Shown: positions 25,708-36,065 of the stretch, piece by piece
Numbering within the stretch: position 1 is the stretch's first letter
Layout: each line of letters starts with the position of its first letter
Source of the DNA: Amycolatopsis iheyensis
GTDB lineage: Bacteria > Actinomycetota > Actinomycetes > Mycobacteriales > Pseudonocardiaceae
Reading direction: 5' to 3'
Length of the DNA stretch: 64,000 nucleotides
NCBI RefSeq assembly: GCF_024703995.1
Contig: NZ_JAMXQV010000036.1
Coordinates: 1-64,000, forward strand
Translations under genes and position numbers: made by a program
The notes under the pieces: generated by a model
Databases searched by the model: none
What the model was told of the DNA's origin: nothing
Seen by the model: the letters and a program-made list of their open reading frames with translations, nothing else

Positions 25708-26238
25708 AGGGCCTCCCTGCCTGGACAGTCGTCGCGGGCATTCCGGTTGTATCAGCGCAGTATGGGACTGCCCACCGACAAAAACGGTGCGCGGCCGTCG
25801 TTGAAGGAGCATCGAAGTGTCGTTGGCTCCGGCGAATTCCTGCTGGTAGGCGCCGTGGTGATCGGCTAAACGGGTGATCTTGCGGGCGCAGTCGAAGGCT
25901 CAGTGGACAAAAACGCGTCATTTTCCGGTCATCGGTTCCGATCCGGCTCGTGCCCGGCTGACCCTGTGGATCAGGAACCCGGTTGTGGATCGCTGCGAAT
26001 GGTTCCGCGGCCCGGGAGGGGGGAGTTCGGTGGCAAGCCGGCGCTGCGCGGACCCGGCCGTCAAACCCTGCGACCTCGTTCACGTTCGCGGTCCATGTTC
26101 CACTCCGGACACCGGGGAAGCGGGGGCATGGGCACAACACTCCGAAAAACTTCCTTCCGGACTGAAACACCGCGAAGCCGCCGAGCGATCAGGGGGTGAC
26201 TGTGGAGGGCCGCAACCCCGTGGCCCGCACCGTATGCG
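25708..26238. promoter_or_regulatory. Divergent control region between jetA and the giant ATPase gene
   Basis: 530 bases without a convincing gene. It must drive the Wadjet operon leftwards and the ATPase operon rightwards. Three sequences resembling a DnaA box in reverse orientation (consensus TGTGGA(T/C)AA) occur: AGTGGACAA at 25902, TGTGGATCA at 25965 and TGTGGATCG at 25984. Each has one or two mismatches. The last two form an 11-base-spaced direct repeat and could equally be operator sites. Confidence 0.4.
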
Positions 26239-29200
26239 GTGATGCGTGCCGCGAAGCGGTGGCTGATCGAGGGAGTCGTCTTGAGCGCTGGCACCGAGCC
26301 CGGCACCGACAAGCAGATTGCCGAGCGTGGTGCTGTGCTCGCCGAGGACGAGCGGCAAAGCCTCCGGCGGGCTCGGATCGCGAAGTCGGCCGCTGCCGCT
26401 GTCAGCCAGGCCGACCTCGTCGGGGAGATCCCGAAGCTCGACAGCCGCCAGACGACCAGCCTTCACCAGCATCTCAAGCTCCGCGCCGGGGCATCGCTCG
26501 CCAATGTCGCCTTGACCGTCCGGTCCACGCTTGCCCGCGCTGATGACGAACACGCGGCGCTGGTTCTCCGCGATTGCTTCCGCCAACCTGTCCTGGTGAC
26601 CGCGGCAACAGGCGAGCTGTCGGAGAGCCAGCTCGCCGCGATCCTCGGCGCGGATGCAGACGAACTCGGCCGGCTTGTCGAATCGCTTCACAAGACCAGG
26701 CTGTACGAAAATCTGCTCGACCTCGAGCACTTCGGGTCGACACCGACGGTACGGGCGGCGGCCTGGTCATCGATGCTCGGGGCCGGGCGCGTCGGGGCAG
26801 TGGCCGCACTGGGATGGCTCGTCGCCGATCCGCCCGCGTTCTGGAACGCGGCTCAGACCGAAACCGCTCGGCAGGTGTGGCGGACGGTTCGCGAGCGGCA
26901 TCCATTGCTGCCGGAAGCTCCGGTGCCGCTGGCCACCCTCGTCGATGTGGCTTCCGCTCTGGACGAAGAGAACGAGCTCGACGCTGTCACCCGGGAAACA
27001 GCGACTTCGGAGGGCACCGGAACGCCCCGGGAACGTTCCGGCAGGAGTGAGCCGACCACGCTGGCCGAGCTCGCCGCCGAGGTGGAGCGGGTCGAGCAGG
27101 AACGCCAAGCGATTGCCGGCGACGTCCTGCCTGCGTTGGTTCGTGCGGTCGCGGACGGCGTCCCGGCCGAGCCGTCCTGCCTGGCCCGGGTCGCGGAGTT
27201 CTTCGCGAACCTGACCGAGTTGCTCGTGGCTGCGGCGGCCACCGATGACGATGAGCCGGTCACGAGCTTGGCGACTGCCGACCAGGCCTTGCAACGCGCG
27301 CGGAAGACTGCCGACGAAGTGGATGCGGCCGCCGCCCGAGTCGGACGAGTCCGGCGGCTCACGACGTTGAACGGACCGAAGGTCGTCGCAGCCGACATCG
27401 CGCGGATTCGATCCCTGGCGAGGGACGTGACCGTCGAAAGCGATGCCGAGACGGTCGCCGGCCTGGCCGCGCTCGTCGAATTAGTCGAGCTCGCCGGTAG
27501 TGACCCGCAGCGGGCCGTGGAACTCGTCCGGACGGTCAGCTCGGCGGTCCCGGCGGCGAATCCACTGTTCATGTTCATCAACGATCGCGGCAGTTTCACG
27601 CTCGGCGGCCTGGCCGCCCCCAAGACGGCAGGCGCTCCGGAGGAGACCGTCGACGTCGCGAAAGTCGTGGCCGACCCTGATGCGGGGCCCCCCGATGACA
27701 ACGGGAGCGACGTTTCCGTCGAAGAAGAGGGGACCGTGGAGCAGCCGGCCGCTCAGCGCAGCGAACCGGGACTCGAAGATGTTCTCGCGCAACTCAACCT
27801 CACCGTTCCCGTGCCGCGCCCGACCGCCGGTGCGCTGCCTGCCGGTGCTATCCCGGACGGGTCTGGCGTCTCCGCCGATCCGGTCGTGCCGGGCGAGTCC
27901 GGTTCGGTCGCGCTCTACAGTGAGCTTCTGCGTTGCGGTGAGCTGTCTCTTGCGTACTGGCTGACAGTCGCCGAAGACGTCGGCGCACCGCTGCAGACCG
28001 CACACCGGCTCGCCGCACTGGCCGGTGCGATCAAGACGTCCGCCGGATCCAACGCGGCAGCGTTCGCGTCGACGGTGGCCGGCCTCGAACCGAGCGATCT
28101 CAAAGACCAACCAGGCGCACAGATGCTCGTGTACGGCGCATCCGTGCGAGCTGGCTTGCTTTCCCCCATCGCGGGTGCGTCCGATCCCCTGCGGGACGCC
28201 ACCACCAGTGTGGTGCGGTCCGGCGGTGCTGTCGGTGAATTGACCGAGTTGCTTCTGAACGCCATCTATGCTGGGGTCCACCTGACTTCGCATAACGTCG
28301 GCACGGTCGTCGAGGCGGCCGAAGCCGCGTCCGAACACAACGCTCTCGCCCGAGATGCCGCCACCAAGCTGAAAAACGCGCCGAACCGCACCATCAAATA
28401 CGCCCCGGCAACCGACCTGTGGCAGATGTGGATGGCGCCCGAGGACGGCTACCTCGGCAAACCCCTGAGCATTGTCGCTTCGGGGTCGCGGTCGCCGAGT
28501 GACCTGACCTTCATCCGCAACCGGATTGCGGAGCTGCGCTCGCCCCGCGATCTCGAGCAGAAGCTCGATAGGTCCACATCGAGCATCCGCAGCGGCAAGC
28601 GCGCGGCCAAGCGGATCGAAGCCCGGGCACGGACCACGTTGCTCGACTGGACCGGCGAAGTCACCGAACTGCTTTCTGAGTGGGTCACCGTGACGGAACC
28701 ACTAGCCCCTTCCGACGACGAAACGTGGATGAGCGACCCGATCGCCGACCTGCAGGCGAAAGTGGCCGCCGTGCGCGAGCAAGCGCTCGCGGAGCTGGAG
28801 CAGCTGCGCGACAGCGGCGACAAGGTCCGTGACGCCGCGGCCGACGCCGGGCTGGCGTTGCTGAACGACGCGCTGGACCTGCTGATGGGAACCGAACTGG
28901 TCGTCGGGCCGGAGATCCCGTGCGAACGAGTCCTCGGCGGACCGCTCACCCTCGCCCCCAAGGTCGAGCTCACCCAGTCGATGACGCCGCGTCGCGGGAT
29001 CGAGGTGGAGGACATCGTGGTCGCGTTCGACGCGCTCCGCGCCGGCGAGCAGGGTTGGAGGATGGCGTTCGACGCGCGCGCCCAGCGGCACGACCAGGTG
29101 GGTACTCAGCTGCTGATCGAAACGCTGCGGCCGCGGAACCCCCGGCTGGCCCAGCGGCTGTCCGCCGCGCGCGACAAGGCGATCGACGTGTCTGTCGCCC

Positions 29201-32200
29201 AGCTCGACGAGCGCACCGCCGCGCTCGCAGCGCGCATCGACTCCGACCGGTTGTTCGGCCGGTTGAGCGTCGACCAGTGGACCGATCTGACGACCAGGGC
29301 GAGTGCCTGCCAGCCCGGGCGCCGCGGCACCCGTACCGACTTCGACGTCATGCTCCACGACCTCGACGCGATCGAGGCGGAGCGGGCCGAGGCGGTGACC
29401 GCGGCCATCGCCGCCGCGCGAGACACGCTCGACACCGCCGGCATGCCAGCCGACGCCATCGAACGAATCGAACGCCGGATCAGTGATGGTGACCTGACCA
29501 CCGCGGCGGAGTACGTGGAAACGATTCGGTCAGGTGGCCGGCTGCCCAGTCCACGGGGCGACGTCGATCATCTGTCGCTCTTCTCCAAGTCGTTTCCCGA
29601 CGCGTTCGCGGCCACCCGCCCCGGGATCGGTGCCGGTGTCCACCCGATGCTGAGCCAGCTGCGGCAGGCGCTGGAGGCCGGCACGCCGACCGTCGACATC
29701 TCCGCCGATGCGCTCGCCGAGTCGCTGGCTTCGGCCAAGATCAAGCTGGAGAACGTCGGCCGGGGAACGACGTCCGCGGCCCGGATCGAGCAGTGGACGC
29801 TGCTGGCGGAGGCCCGTTCGTTCGACGCCCGGGTCAGCAGCGTGAAGTCGGTTGTCGAACAGATCGGGTTCGCGTTCGACAAGTCCACCAACCCACCTGC
29901 CCGGCGTGGGCACGCCGGCGGCCGCGTCTCATGGCTGGACCTGCACGGTGTCCGAGCCACCTCCGGCAAGGCCCTGGTGCCGGCGTTCGGGTCGGGGATG
30001 AGCCCGTCGGGCGATTCTTTGCGGTTGCTGGGCATCTGGCGCGGCCCCACCCCGCGCGAGCTCGTGGAGATGCTGCGCGACGAGCCGAGCGACAACTCGA
30101 TCGTGGTCTTGTACTTCGGCACGCTCGATGCGATCGCGCGCCGCGAGCTGGCGAGCCTGTTCCGCGGCGACCGGCGGCTGCCGCCGACGATCGTGATCGA
30201 CGACGCCGCGTTCGCATACCTGTCGTGCCAGCCGGAGCCGAGCCGCGAGATCACTATGTCGACCTTGCTGCCGTTCACGGCCTCTTCACCGTTCACCCCG
30301 GACGTGCCTGGTGCGAGCATCCGGCAGGAGATGTTCTACGGGCGCAGCGACGAGCGCGCGAAGATCATCGACATGATGGGCCCGTGCATCGTGTACGGCG
30401 GCCGGCAGCTCGGCAAGTCGGCGCTGCTGCTGGAGGCGGCCCGGAAGTTCGACGACAAGCACAACCGGCACGCGATCTACGAGTCGATCTTCAAGATCGG
30501 CCTCGCCGTGCCCGTCGACGCGGTGTGGACGACGTTGTGGCCGTTGCTGGCCGCCCGGGACATCGTGCCGCAGGACATCCCGGCGGGGGATGTCGCCGGG
30601 GCGCTCACCCGGCACGTCGAGGCCTGGATCTCGGCCCGCCCTGGCCGGCAGCTACTGCTTCTGCTGGACGAGTCCGACAAGTTCCTCGACGGTGACGCCG
30701 AGGCGGTGAACGGGATGTTCACCCACGTCACGCACTTCAAGGAACTGATGGAGCGAACCGGCCGCGCGGTGAAGGTGGTGTTCGCCGGGCTGCACCAGAC
30801 GGCCAGGTTCGACCGGCTGGCGAACCACCCGCTGGCGCACTTCGGGGAACCCATCTGCGTCGGTCCGCTCGCCCCGCAGGCCGCCTACGACCTGCTGACC
30901 CGGCCGCTGCACGCGCTCGGGTACCACTTCGACGACCACGACCACGCCGCGCGGGTGCTTGCGCTGGCGAACAACCAGCCCGCCCTCATCCAGCTGTTCG
31001 CCGCTCAGCTACTGCGCAATCTGCAGGCCGCCAAGATGCCCGGCACCGCGCCTCCGCAAACCGTGCACGCTGAGGACATCGAGCGCGTATGGGCCGATGC
31101 CGGCCTGCGGACTTCGTTCCGCAGGCGGTTCGACTGGACCCTCGAACTCGACCCGCGGTACAAGATCATTGCCTACAGCGTCGCACTGCACGCCCACGCA
31201 GACGGGATCGAGACGACGATGACCCCGAGCGAGCTGCGGGCCGAGTGCGAGACGTGGTGGCCGGCTGGCTTCTCCGCCGAGGACGTCCGCACCGGTGAGT
31301 TCCGGGCCTTGCTCGACGAATGCGTGGATCTCGGCGTGCTTTCCTACACCAACCGCGGGTACCGGCTGCGAACGCCGAACGTGCTCGACCTGCTCGGTAC
31401 GCAGGAAGAAGTCGAAGCGGTTCTGGATCAAGCCGAGTCGATCGAGCTGCCGGAAAGCTTCGACGGCAGCATGATGCGGCCGGTGTTCGGCGACGGGCCG
31501 ACCCGGGGGCCCTTGACGTCGCAGCAGATCGCGGACCTGCTCGCCGCACGCAGCCAGGTCCGCTTGGTGGTCGGTTCGCGCGCCTTGACCATCGAGCGGT
31601 GCCTGAAGGCGCTGCAGGACGAGAACGGGCACGCGGTGTCCGGTCACAGGGAAAGCGTCATGCGGAACGCGACCCCGGCGACGCTGGCCAAAGTGTGCCG
31701 GCAGGTGATGCTCACGACCGCTGGCCGCCACGTGATCATGATAGTGGACCTGAGGAATGCTTCCCCGGAGACGGCTTCGGCGACGTGGAAGCAGGCACGA
31801 GAGCTGATCGCAACCCATTCCGGGGGCACCCTCGGGGTCGTGCTCGTGTCCGGTCCGGAGCTGGCGGCCACCTGGCCGGTCGCGGCGCGGGAGTCGGACA
31901 CGTCCTCCGGACTGACCGAGCTGCACCGCTACGACCGCACCGACCTGCGGCTGTGGTTGACCGACACGACCCTGCCCTTCCAGGACAACGCCGCGCGTGA
32001 GGAGCTGCTCGCGATCACCGGAGGCTGGCCGATCCTGCTGAACACGGTGGCCGAAGACCTCACCAGGAACGATTCCGGCCTGCGTTCCGATCCCCTGCGC
32101 GCGGTCCGGCCGGACTCGATGGACGTCAAGCGTTCCCGGGAACTCGTCGAAGCGTCAGGTGTGCGCAGCGGTACCACGCTGATGCAGGCGTGGAACTTCC

Positions 32201-32451
32201 TCGTGCGGACCGTTGCCGACGAGGTGACCGACTTGGACACTCTGGCGGATTACCTCACCCTGCACGGAGGCAGCGGTGAAGCCGGTTCGGATGCGCTGAC
32301 CTCGGCCGCGCTGGCCGACGCCGGGTACAACGGCATGGCGGACGTGCTTGAAGTACTGCGCGTCCTGGGAGTGGTCATCGGGCTACCTGTTGAAGGCGAG
32401 TTCAAGCTCGAGCCCGTCATGGTGGCCGCGACCAAGCGCGGGTACGAATGA
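26239..32451 (+). CDS. Giant P-loop (STAND-like) ATPase
   Basis: 2,070 residues counted from the GTG at 26239; a TTG at 26281 with GAGGGAG six bases upstream is an equally good start. The first about 1,270 residues are Ala/Glu-rich and mostly helical without a recognised domain. An ATPase core follows: FYGRSDERAKIIDMM, Walker A G1387-G-R-Q-L-G-K-S1394, Walker B LLLLLDES (1472-1479), and a sensor-like KVVFAGLHQTARF. Behind it lie winged-helix-like segments and a second alpha/beta region (about 1,760-1,900). The G-R-x-x-E-x-x-x-I plus GGRQxGKS layout is that of AAA/STAND signalling ATPases. It ends in an ATGA overlap with a beta-CASP nuclease gene, so the two products surely act together. I do not recognise the whole protein. 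Confidence 0.75.
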   Translation: MMRAAKRWLIEGVVLSAGTEPGTDKQIAERGAVLAEDERQSLRRARIAKSAAAAVSQADLVGEIPKLDSRQTTSLHQHLKLRAGASLANVALTVRSTLARADDEHAALVLRDCFRQPVLVTAATGELSESQLAAILGADADELGRLVESLHKTRLYENLLDLEHFGSTPTVRAAAWSSMLGAGRVGAVAALGWLVADPPAFWNAAQTETARQVWRTVRERHPLLPEAPVPLATLVDVASALDEENELDAVTRETATSEGTGTPRERSGRSEPTTLAELAAEVERVEQERQAIAGDVLPALVRAVADGVPAEPSCLARVAEFFANLTELLVAAAATDDDEPVTSLATADQALQRARKTADEVDAAAARVGRVRRLTTLNGPKVVAADIARIRSLARDVTVESDAETVAGLAALVELVELAGSDPQRAVELVRTVSSAVPAANPLFMFINDRGSFTLGGLAAPKTAGAPEETVDVAKVVADPDAGPPDDNGSDVSVEEEGTVEQPAAQRSEPGLEDVLAQLNLTVPVPRPTAGALPAGAIPDGSGVSADPVVPGESGSVALYSELLRCGELSLAYWLTVAEDVGAPLQTAHRLAALAGAIKTSAGSNAAAFASTVAGLEPSDLKDQPGAQMLVYGASVRAGLLSPIAGASDPLRDATTSVVRSGGAVGELTELLLNAIYAGVHLTSHNVGTVVEAAEAASEHNALARDAATKLKNAPNRTIKYAPATDLWQMWMAPEDGYLGKPLSIVASGSRSPSDLTFIRNRIAELRSPRDLEQKLDRSTSSIRSGKRAAKRIEARARTTLLDWTGEVTELLSEWVTVTEPLAPSDDETWMSDPIADLQAKVAAVREQALAELEQLRDSGDKVRDAAADAGLALLNDALDLLMGTELVVGPEIPCERVLGGPLTLAPKVELTQSMTPRRGIEVEDIVVAFDALRAGEQGWRMAFDARAQRHDQVGTQLLIETLRPRNPRLAQRLSAARDKAIDVSVAQLDERTAALAARIDSDRLFGRLSVDQWTDLTTRASACQPGRRGTRTDFDVMLHDLDAIEAERAEAVTAAIAAARDTLDTAGMPADAIERIERRISDGDLTTAAEYVETIRSGGRLPSPRGDVDHLSLFSKSFPDAFAATRPGIGAGVHPMLSQLRQALEAGTPTVDISADALAESLASAKIKLENVGRGTTSAARIEQWTLLAEARSFDARVSSVKSVVEQIGFAFDKSTNPPARRGHAGGRVSWLDLHGVRATSGKALVPAFGSGMSPSGDSLRLLGIWRGPTPRELVEMLRDEPSDNSIVVLYFGTLDAIARRELASLFRGDRRLPPTIVIDDAAFAYLSCQPEPSREITMSTLLPFTASSPFTPDVPGASIRQEMFYGRSDERAKIIDMMGPCIVYGGRQLGKSALLLEAARKFDDKHNRHAIYESIFKIGLAVPVDAVWTTLWPLLAARDIVPQDIPAGDVAGALTRHVEAWISARPGRQLLLLLDESDKFLDGDAEAVNGMFTHVTHFKELMERTGRAVKVVFAGLHQTARFDRLANHPLAHFGEPICVGPLAPQAAYDLLTRPLHALGYHFDDHDHAARVLALANNQPALIQLFAAQLLRNLQAAKMPGTAPPQTVHAEDIERVWADAGLRTSFRRRFDWTLELDPRYKIIAYSVALHAHADGIETTMTPSELRAECETWWPAGFSAEDVRTGEFRALLDECVDLGVLSYTNRGYRLRTPNVLDLLGTQEEVEAVLDQAESIELPESFDGSMMRPVFGDGPTRGPLTSQQIADLLAARSQVRLVVGSRALTIERCLKALQDENGHAVSGHRESVMRNATPATLAKVCRQVMLTTAGRHVIMIVDLRNASPETASATWKQARELIATHSGGTLGVVLVSGPELAATWPVAARESDTSSGLTELHRYDRTDLRLWLTDTTLPFQDNAAREELLAITGGWPILLNTVAEDLTRNDSGLRSDPLRAVRPDSMDVKRSRELVEASGVRSGTTLMQAWNFLVRTVADEVTDLDTLADYLTLHGGSGEAGSDALTSAALADAGYNGMADVLEVLRVLGVVIGLPVEGEFKLEPVMVAATKRGYE

Positions 32452-34655
32452 GCCAGACCCCGGCGCAGCTGCTCGATGCCATGATCCTCGACGCGGCCCG
32501 AGCAGCCGTGGAATCGCCGATGTACGCCGAGGAGCAGATCGACGTACCCGGTTTCGCCAAGGTGAACCGGGAAAAGCTGCTGGATCTCATCGCCTGTGTG
32601 CCCACCCTGCGAGCGGAGCTTGCGCGGAAGTACCGTGACGACCTGGCCGACACACATCCGCGGCTGGTGGCACTGCTGGGTGCGGACGGGGCGGGCAGTG
32701 TCGCGGCGGCGAAGGCGCTGCGGGGCCCGAGGCCGCTTCGAATGCCTCGCGGCCGAACGAGGGCTCGGGTCGGCGGTGGACTTCCGTCCGGCAACGGGGA
32801 TGGACAGCGGTCACCGGATCCGGCTGCGATCCGGCGATCGGAACGGTTCGGACGACGCCTGGCCGAAGTTCGAGCAGCTCGTGACCAGGCGAGGGCACAA
32901 CGCGACTATGCCCGGACGGAAACCGACCGATTGCGTCGTGATTTGGAAGCCGCAGAGCAGGATCGGGACGAGTCGCTGGCCGTCAGCGAAGCGCTACGGG
33001 CGGAGTTGGCCGCCGAACGTGCCCGGGCGGCGAAACTGGCCACCGACGTTCCGGCAGCGGCGGCCGTGTTGCGGGCCGCGCTCTTGCCGCCGCCGGCTCC
33101 GGCCTCGGTCGTCGATGTGGACATCGACCCGCGTGAACGAGAAGCCGAAGGGGCGGTCGGTGCCGCGCAAGCGGCGGAGACCAGAGTCGATCCACGGATT
33201 TCCACGGCGCTCGCCAAGACCGAAGTGACGCCGGAACTGCTTCTGGCGATCCTGGACGGGGTACTTGCGCCGCCAGCACAGGCCGAGCAGGTGTGGGTCG
33301 GCGAGCCGCGCGAGATCGTGTTGACGCCGCTGGGCGGCGGCACCCACATCGGCGGCTCCTGCATGCTGGTGAGCGCCGGTGACGTCCGGCTCCTCGTCGA
33401 TGCCGGGATGCGGCCAAGGAAACCGATGGACGACGCCGGACCGGAACACATCGACGTGGCCTTGACCGGGCGGATCGACGCGATCGTGATCACGCACGCG
33501 CACAACGACCACGCCGGCTACGTGCCGGCGCTGACCGCGCGTTACCCGAACCTGCCGGTGATCTGCACCCCGGACACCGCTGCGCTCCTGCCGACGATGT
33601 GGAACGACTCGGTGCGGGTGTTCGAGCGAGCCCGTGACGACTGCGCTCAACGCGATGAACCCTTGGCGGAGCCTCCTTACGGACAGCCGCAGGTGCTCGC
33701 CGCCCAGCACCGCATCCGGGAGGTCCGGTGCGGCCGGGTCGTCGAGATCGCCGACGGTGTCACGATCACGCTGTTCCCGGCCGGGCACATCCTCGGTGCG
33801 GCTGGCGTGGTGGTGTCGGCCGGCCCGAACCGCATCACGGTCACCGGAGACGTGTCGGACCTCGAGCAGGCGAGCGTGCCGGGTCTGGTCGTACCAGAGG
33901 TGGCCCGCGGGTCGGACCTGCTGGTGATCGAATCGACGTACTGCGGGGACCATGGCTCGAACCGCGAGGCCGAGGTCGAGAAGTTCGTGCGGATGGTGGC
34001 CGAAACCGTCGGCGACTCGGCGGCGGCCGGCGGGCGGGTGCTCGTGCCGGCTTTCGCTCTCGGAAGGGCGCAAGAAGTCGCGTTGACGCTGCGCAACCGC
34101 CTGCCGGACGTCCCGGTCCTCATCGACGGGATGGCCAAGGAGATCGCGACGATCTACGAGAAGCAGACCGCCGGGAGCGCACGACCGTTGGAGATCTACG
34201 GCGATCAGGTGTCGGCGGTGCGGCCGGGTGATCGTCAGCAGCTGTTGCGCACGTTCCGGCGCGGAGTCGTGGTGACCACGTCCGGAATGCTGACGGCCGG
34301 TCCCGCGGTGACGTGGGCCCGGTCGATCCTGCCGGACCCGGATGCGGCGTTGCTGATCGCCGGCTACCAGGACGAGGACTCGCCGGGGTTCGAACTGCTC
34401 GAGCTGGCCGAAGGCGACCGGCGGGGCACGTTCGCACTCGGCCGCGATGAGCTCGAAGTGAATGCCCGGGTCGCGAAGTTCGGACTGTCGGCACACGCTG
34501 ACCGGCGTGGCCTTTCGTCGATCATCACCGACGTAGGTGCGCGTGACGTGATGCTCGTTCACGGAGTCGCGTCGAAACAGCGTGACTTTGCGGATAACCT
34601 GACTCGCCGGGGACTTTCCGTTGTGCCCACCCGGCGCTGGCAGCTCACCGAATGA
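32448..34655 (+). CDS. Coiled-coil beta-CASP metallo-beta-lactamase nuclease
   Basis: 735 residues, start overlapping the ATPase stop. Residues 1-110 are helical, about 130-205 form a charged coiled coil, and the rest is an MBL/beta-CASP nuclease. The MBL part has H350-A-H-N-D-H355 (metal motif HxHxDH), then FPAGHILGAAGVVVSA and ITVTGDVSDLEQ. The beta-CASP part has ESTYCGDHGS (motif A), PAFALGRAQEV, TTSGMLTAGPAVTWA and S681-A-H-A-D685 (motif C). All metal ligands are present. Relatives (CPSF73, archaeal CPSF, RNase J) are RNA endo- or exonucleases. The extra coiled coil suggests binding to the ATPase. Expected to be the effector or processing nuclease of the pair. Confidence 0.85.
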   Translation: MSQTPAQLLDAMILDAARAAVESPMYAEEQIDVPGFAKVNREKLLDLIACVPTLRAELARKYRDDLADTHPRLVALLGADGAGSVAAAKALRGPRPLRMPRGRTRARVGGGLPSGNGDGQRSPDPAAIRRSERFGRRLAEVRAARDQARAQRDYARTETDRLRRDLEAAEQDRDESLAVSEALRAELAAERARAAKLATDVPAAAAVLRAALLPPPAPASVVDVDIDPREREAEGAVGAAQAAETRVDPRISTALAKTEVTPELLLAILDGVLAPPAQAEQVWVGEPREIVLTPLGGGTHIGGSCMLVSAGDVRLLVDAGMRPRKPMDDAGPEHIDVALTGRIDAIVITHAHNDHAGYVPALTARYPNLPVICTPDTAALLPTMWNDSVRVFERARDDCAQRDEPLAEPPYGQPQVLAAQHRIREVRCGRVVEIADGVTITLFPAGHILGAAGVVVSAGPNRITVTGDVSDLEQASVPGLVVPEVARGSDLLVIESTYCGDHGSNREAEVEKFVRMVAETVGDSAAAGGRVLVPAFALGRAQEVALTLRNRLPDVPVLIDGMAKEIATIYEKQTAGSARPLEIYGDQVSAVRPGDRQQLLRTFRRGVVVTTSGMLTAGPAVTWARSILPDPDAALLIAGYQDEDSPGFELLELAEGDRRGTFALGRDELEVNARVAKFGLSAHADRRGLSSIITDVGARDVMLVHGVASKQRDFADNLTRRGLSVVPTRRWQLTE

Positions 34656-34718
34656 ACCGAGGCCGACCACGACGACCGCCGAACGGAACCCGCGGCGACG
34701 TCGCGGTCGGCCGGGAAG

Positions 34719-36065
34719 TCAGCCGGCGACGCGGTGCTCGGCGAGCTTGGCCAGCACGACCTGGTTGGCCTCCCAGCCGTCCGGGAACTTCGCCGGCACC
34801 GACAGGTGCACGGGGTCTGTCGACGGGTGGCTGTCCAACAGGTCGGAGATGCCCTCGCGGGCGACGACGATGCAGGCCTGCCGGTGGCGGGAGGTCAGCA
34901 CGCACAACCGCCCGGTCTCCAGGTGGAACGCGGTGGCGTCCCGGCGTCCGGACAGCGGGTGCACGACGATCACGAGCTCGAACTCGCGGCCCTGCAAGCG
35001 GTTGGCGGTGTCGACCGCGACGCCCGCTGCGTGGGGGCGCCCCGTGCGGGCGAGCGCTATCCGGACCAGGTCGGCCTGGTCGCGGTGGGCGACTCCGATC
35101 GCGATGTCACGGGCGTCCAGCACGCGGCCATCGGGGTGGCGTTCGCAGGCGGCGATCGCGCCGCGGTCCAGCGCTCGGACGGCGAGGTCCGCGGCAGCCT
35201 GGATCGTCTCAGCGTCGGTCCGCGGAACTTGGCGGCGGGCGAGTTCGTGCAGCGCCCAGCCGGTCGAGAAGGCCATTGCCAGGGTCTCGTCCAAGGCCGT
35301 GCTGCCGAATCCTGCGGTGCCGAAGTCGAGTGCGCGGACGCCTTCTCCGGTGCCTGCGGTGAAGCCGGCGAAGGGGTAGAAGGCCCGGGAGACGGTCGGG
35401 GCGGCGGTGGCTGGAAGCCGCCAGGACACGGGCAGCCGGTGCACGGGAGTTCCGGGGTTGTGTTCCAGCATCACGGTGACGCCGTTGCTGGTCGGGTCGT
35501 AGGGCAGTCCGACCCACCGTTCGGTGTCCAGGACGGTGAAGGGGTCCAGCTGACCGGGGTCCCCGACGAACAGGCCGCGCTCGAACCGCTCCACGGTCTG
35601 GAGCAGCACGTCCGAGCGCATCTGGTATGCCTCGTCCAGGATCGCCCACCCGAAGACCTCGTCACGGACGGTGGCCCACTTGGCGGCGGTACCGACGACG
35701 ATCCGGCAGCCGGCCAGGTCCGCCACCCGCGTCGCGACGACGGCATTGGCGAGGGAGTCGATGGTCGGCGGCGCGGTGTAGCCGGACGCGCTCAGCCGAC
35801 CGATCGTGGTGTCCGGGTGCGCCCCGGCCAGACCGGCGACCAGGTCGTCGACCTGGTTGTTCGTCTGGGCGACGACGATCGGGCGCTCGCCACCCGCGAC
35901 GAGCTCGCCCGCGGCCCGGACCACCAGCGTGCTCTTTCCGGCGCCGGGCGGTGAATCGACGACGACCGCCCGGCGGTCGGCTCGTGCGAGGTCGGCCAGG
36001 ATCGCGGTGGTCGCCGCTTCGGCGGCTGCGGCCGGGTCGGAGCCGGCGTGGTCGTCAGCGGTCAT
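34719..36065 (-). CDS. SF1 (Upf1/Dna2-like) helicase-type ATPase
   Basis: 448 residues. Helicase motifs in order: I (Walker A) VVVDSPPGAGKSTLV near 35-49, Ia IVVAQTNNQVDDL, II WAILDEAYQM, III FVGDPGQLDP, V VDTANRLQGREFELVIVVHP and VI CVLTSRHRQACIVVA. This is a compact SF1B helicase core with no extra domains. Its start overlaps the stop of the preceding gene by 11 bases. It ends convergently, 63 bases from the beta-CASP gene. The intergenic spacer has complementary GGCCGACC/GGTCGGCC arms that might terminate both. Confidence 0.8.
   Translation of the reverse strand: MTADDHAGSDPAAAAEAATTAILADLARADRRAVVVDSPPGAGKSTLVVRAAGELVAGGERPIVVAQTNNQVDDLVAGLAGAHPDTTIGRLSASGYTAPPTIDSLANAVVATRVADLAGCRIVVGTAAKWATVRDEVFGWAILDEAYQMRSDVLLQTVERFERGLFVGDPGQLDPFTVLDTERWVGLPYDPTSNGVTVMLEHNPGTPVHRLPVSWRLPATAAPTVSRAFYPFAGFTAGTGEGVRALDFGTAGFGSTALDETLAMAFSTGWALHELARRQVPRTDAETIQAAADLAVRALDRGAIAACERHPDGRVLDARDIAIGVAHRDQADLVRIALARTGRPHAAGVAVDTANRLQGREFELVIVVHPLSGRRDATAFHLETGRLCVLTSRHRQACIVVAREGISDLLDSHPSTDPVHLSVPAKFPDGWEANQVVLAKLAEHRVAG

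Noticed and set aside
25874..26242. Small ORF in the jetA/ATPase gap
   Set aside because: No ribosome-binding site or recognisable domain; three frames are open equally, as expected by chance at this GC.
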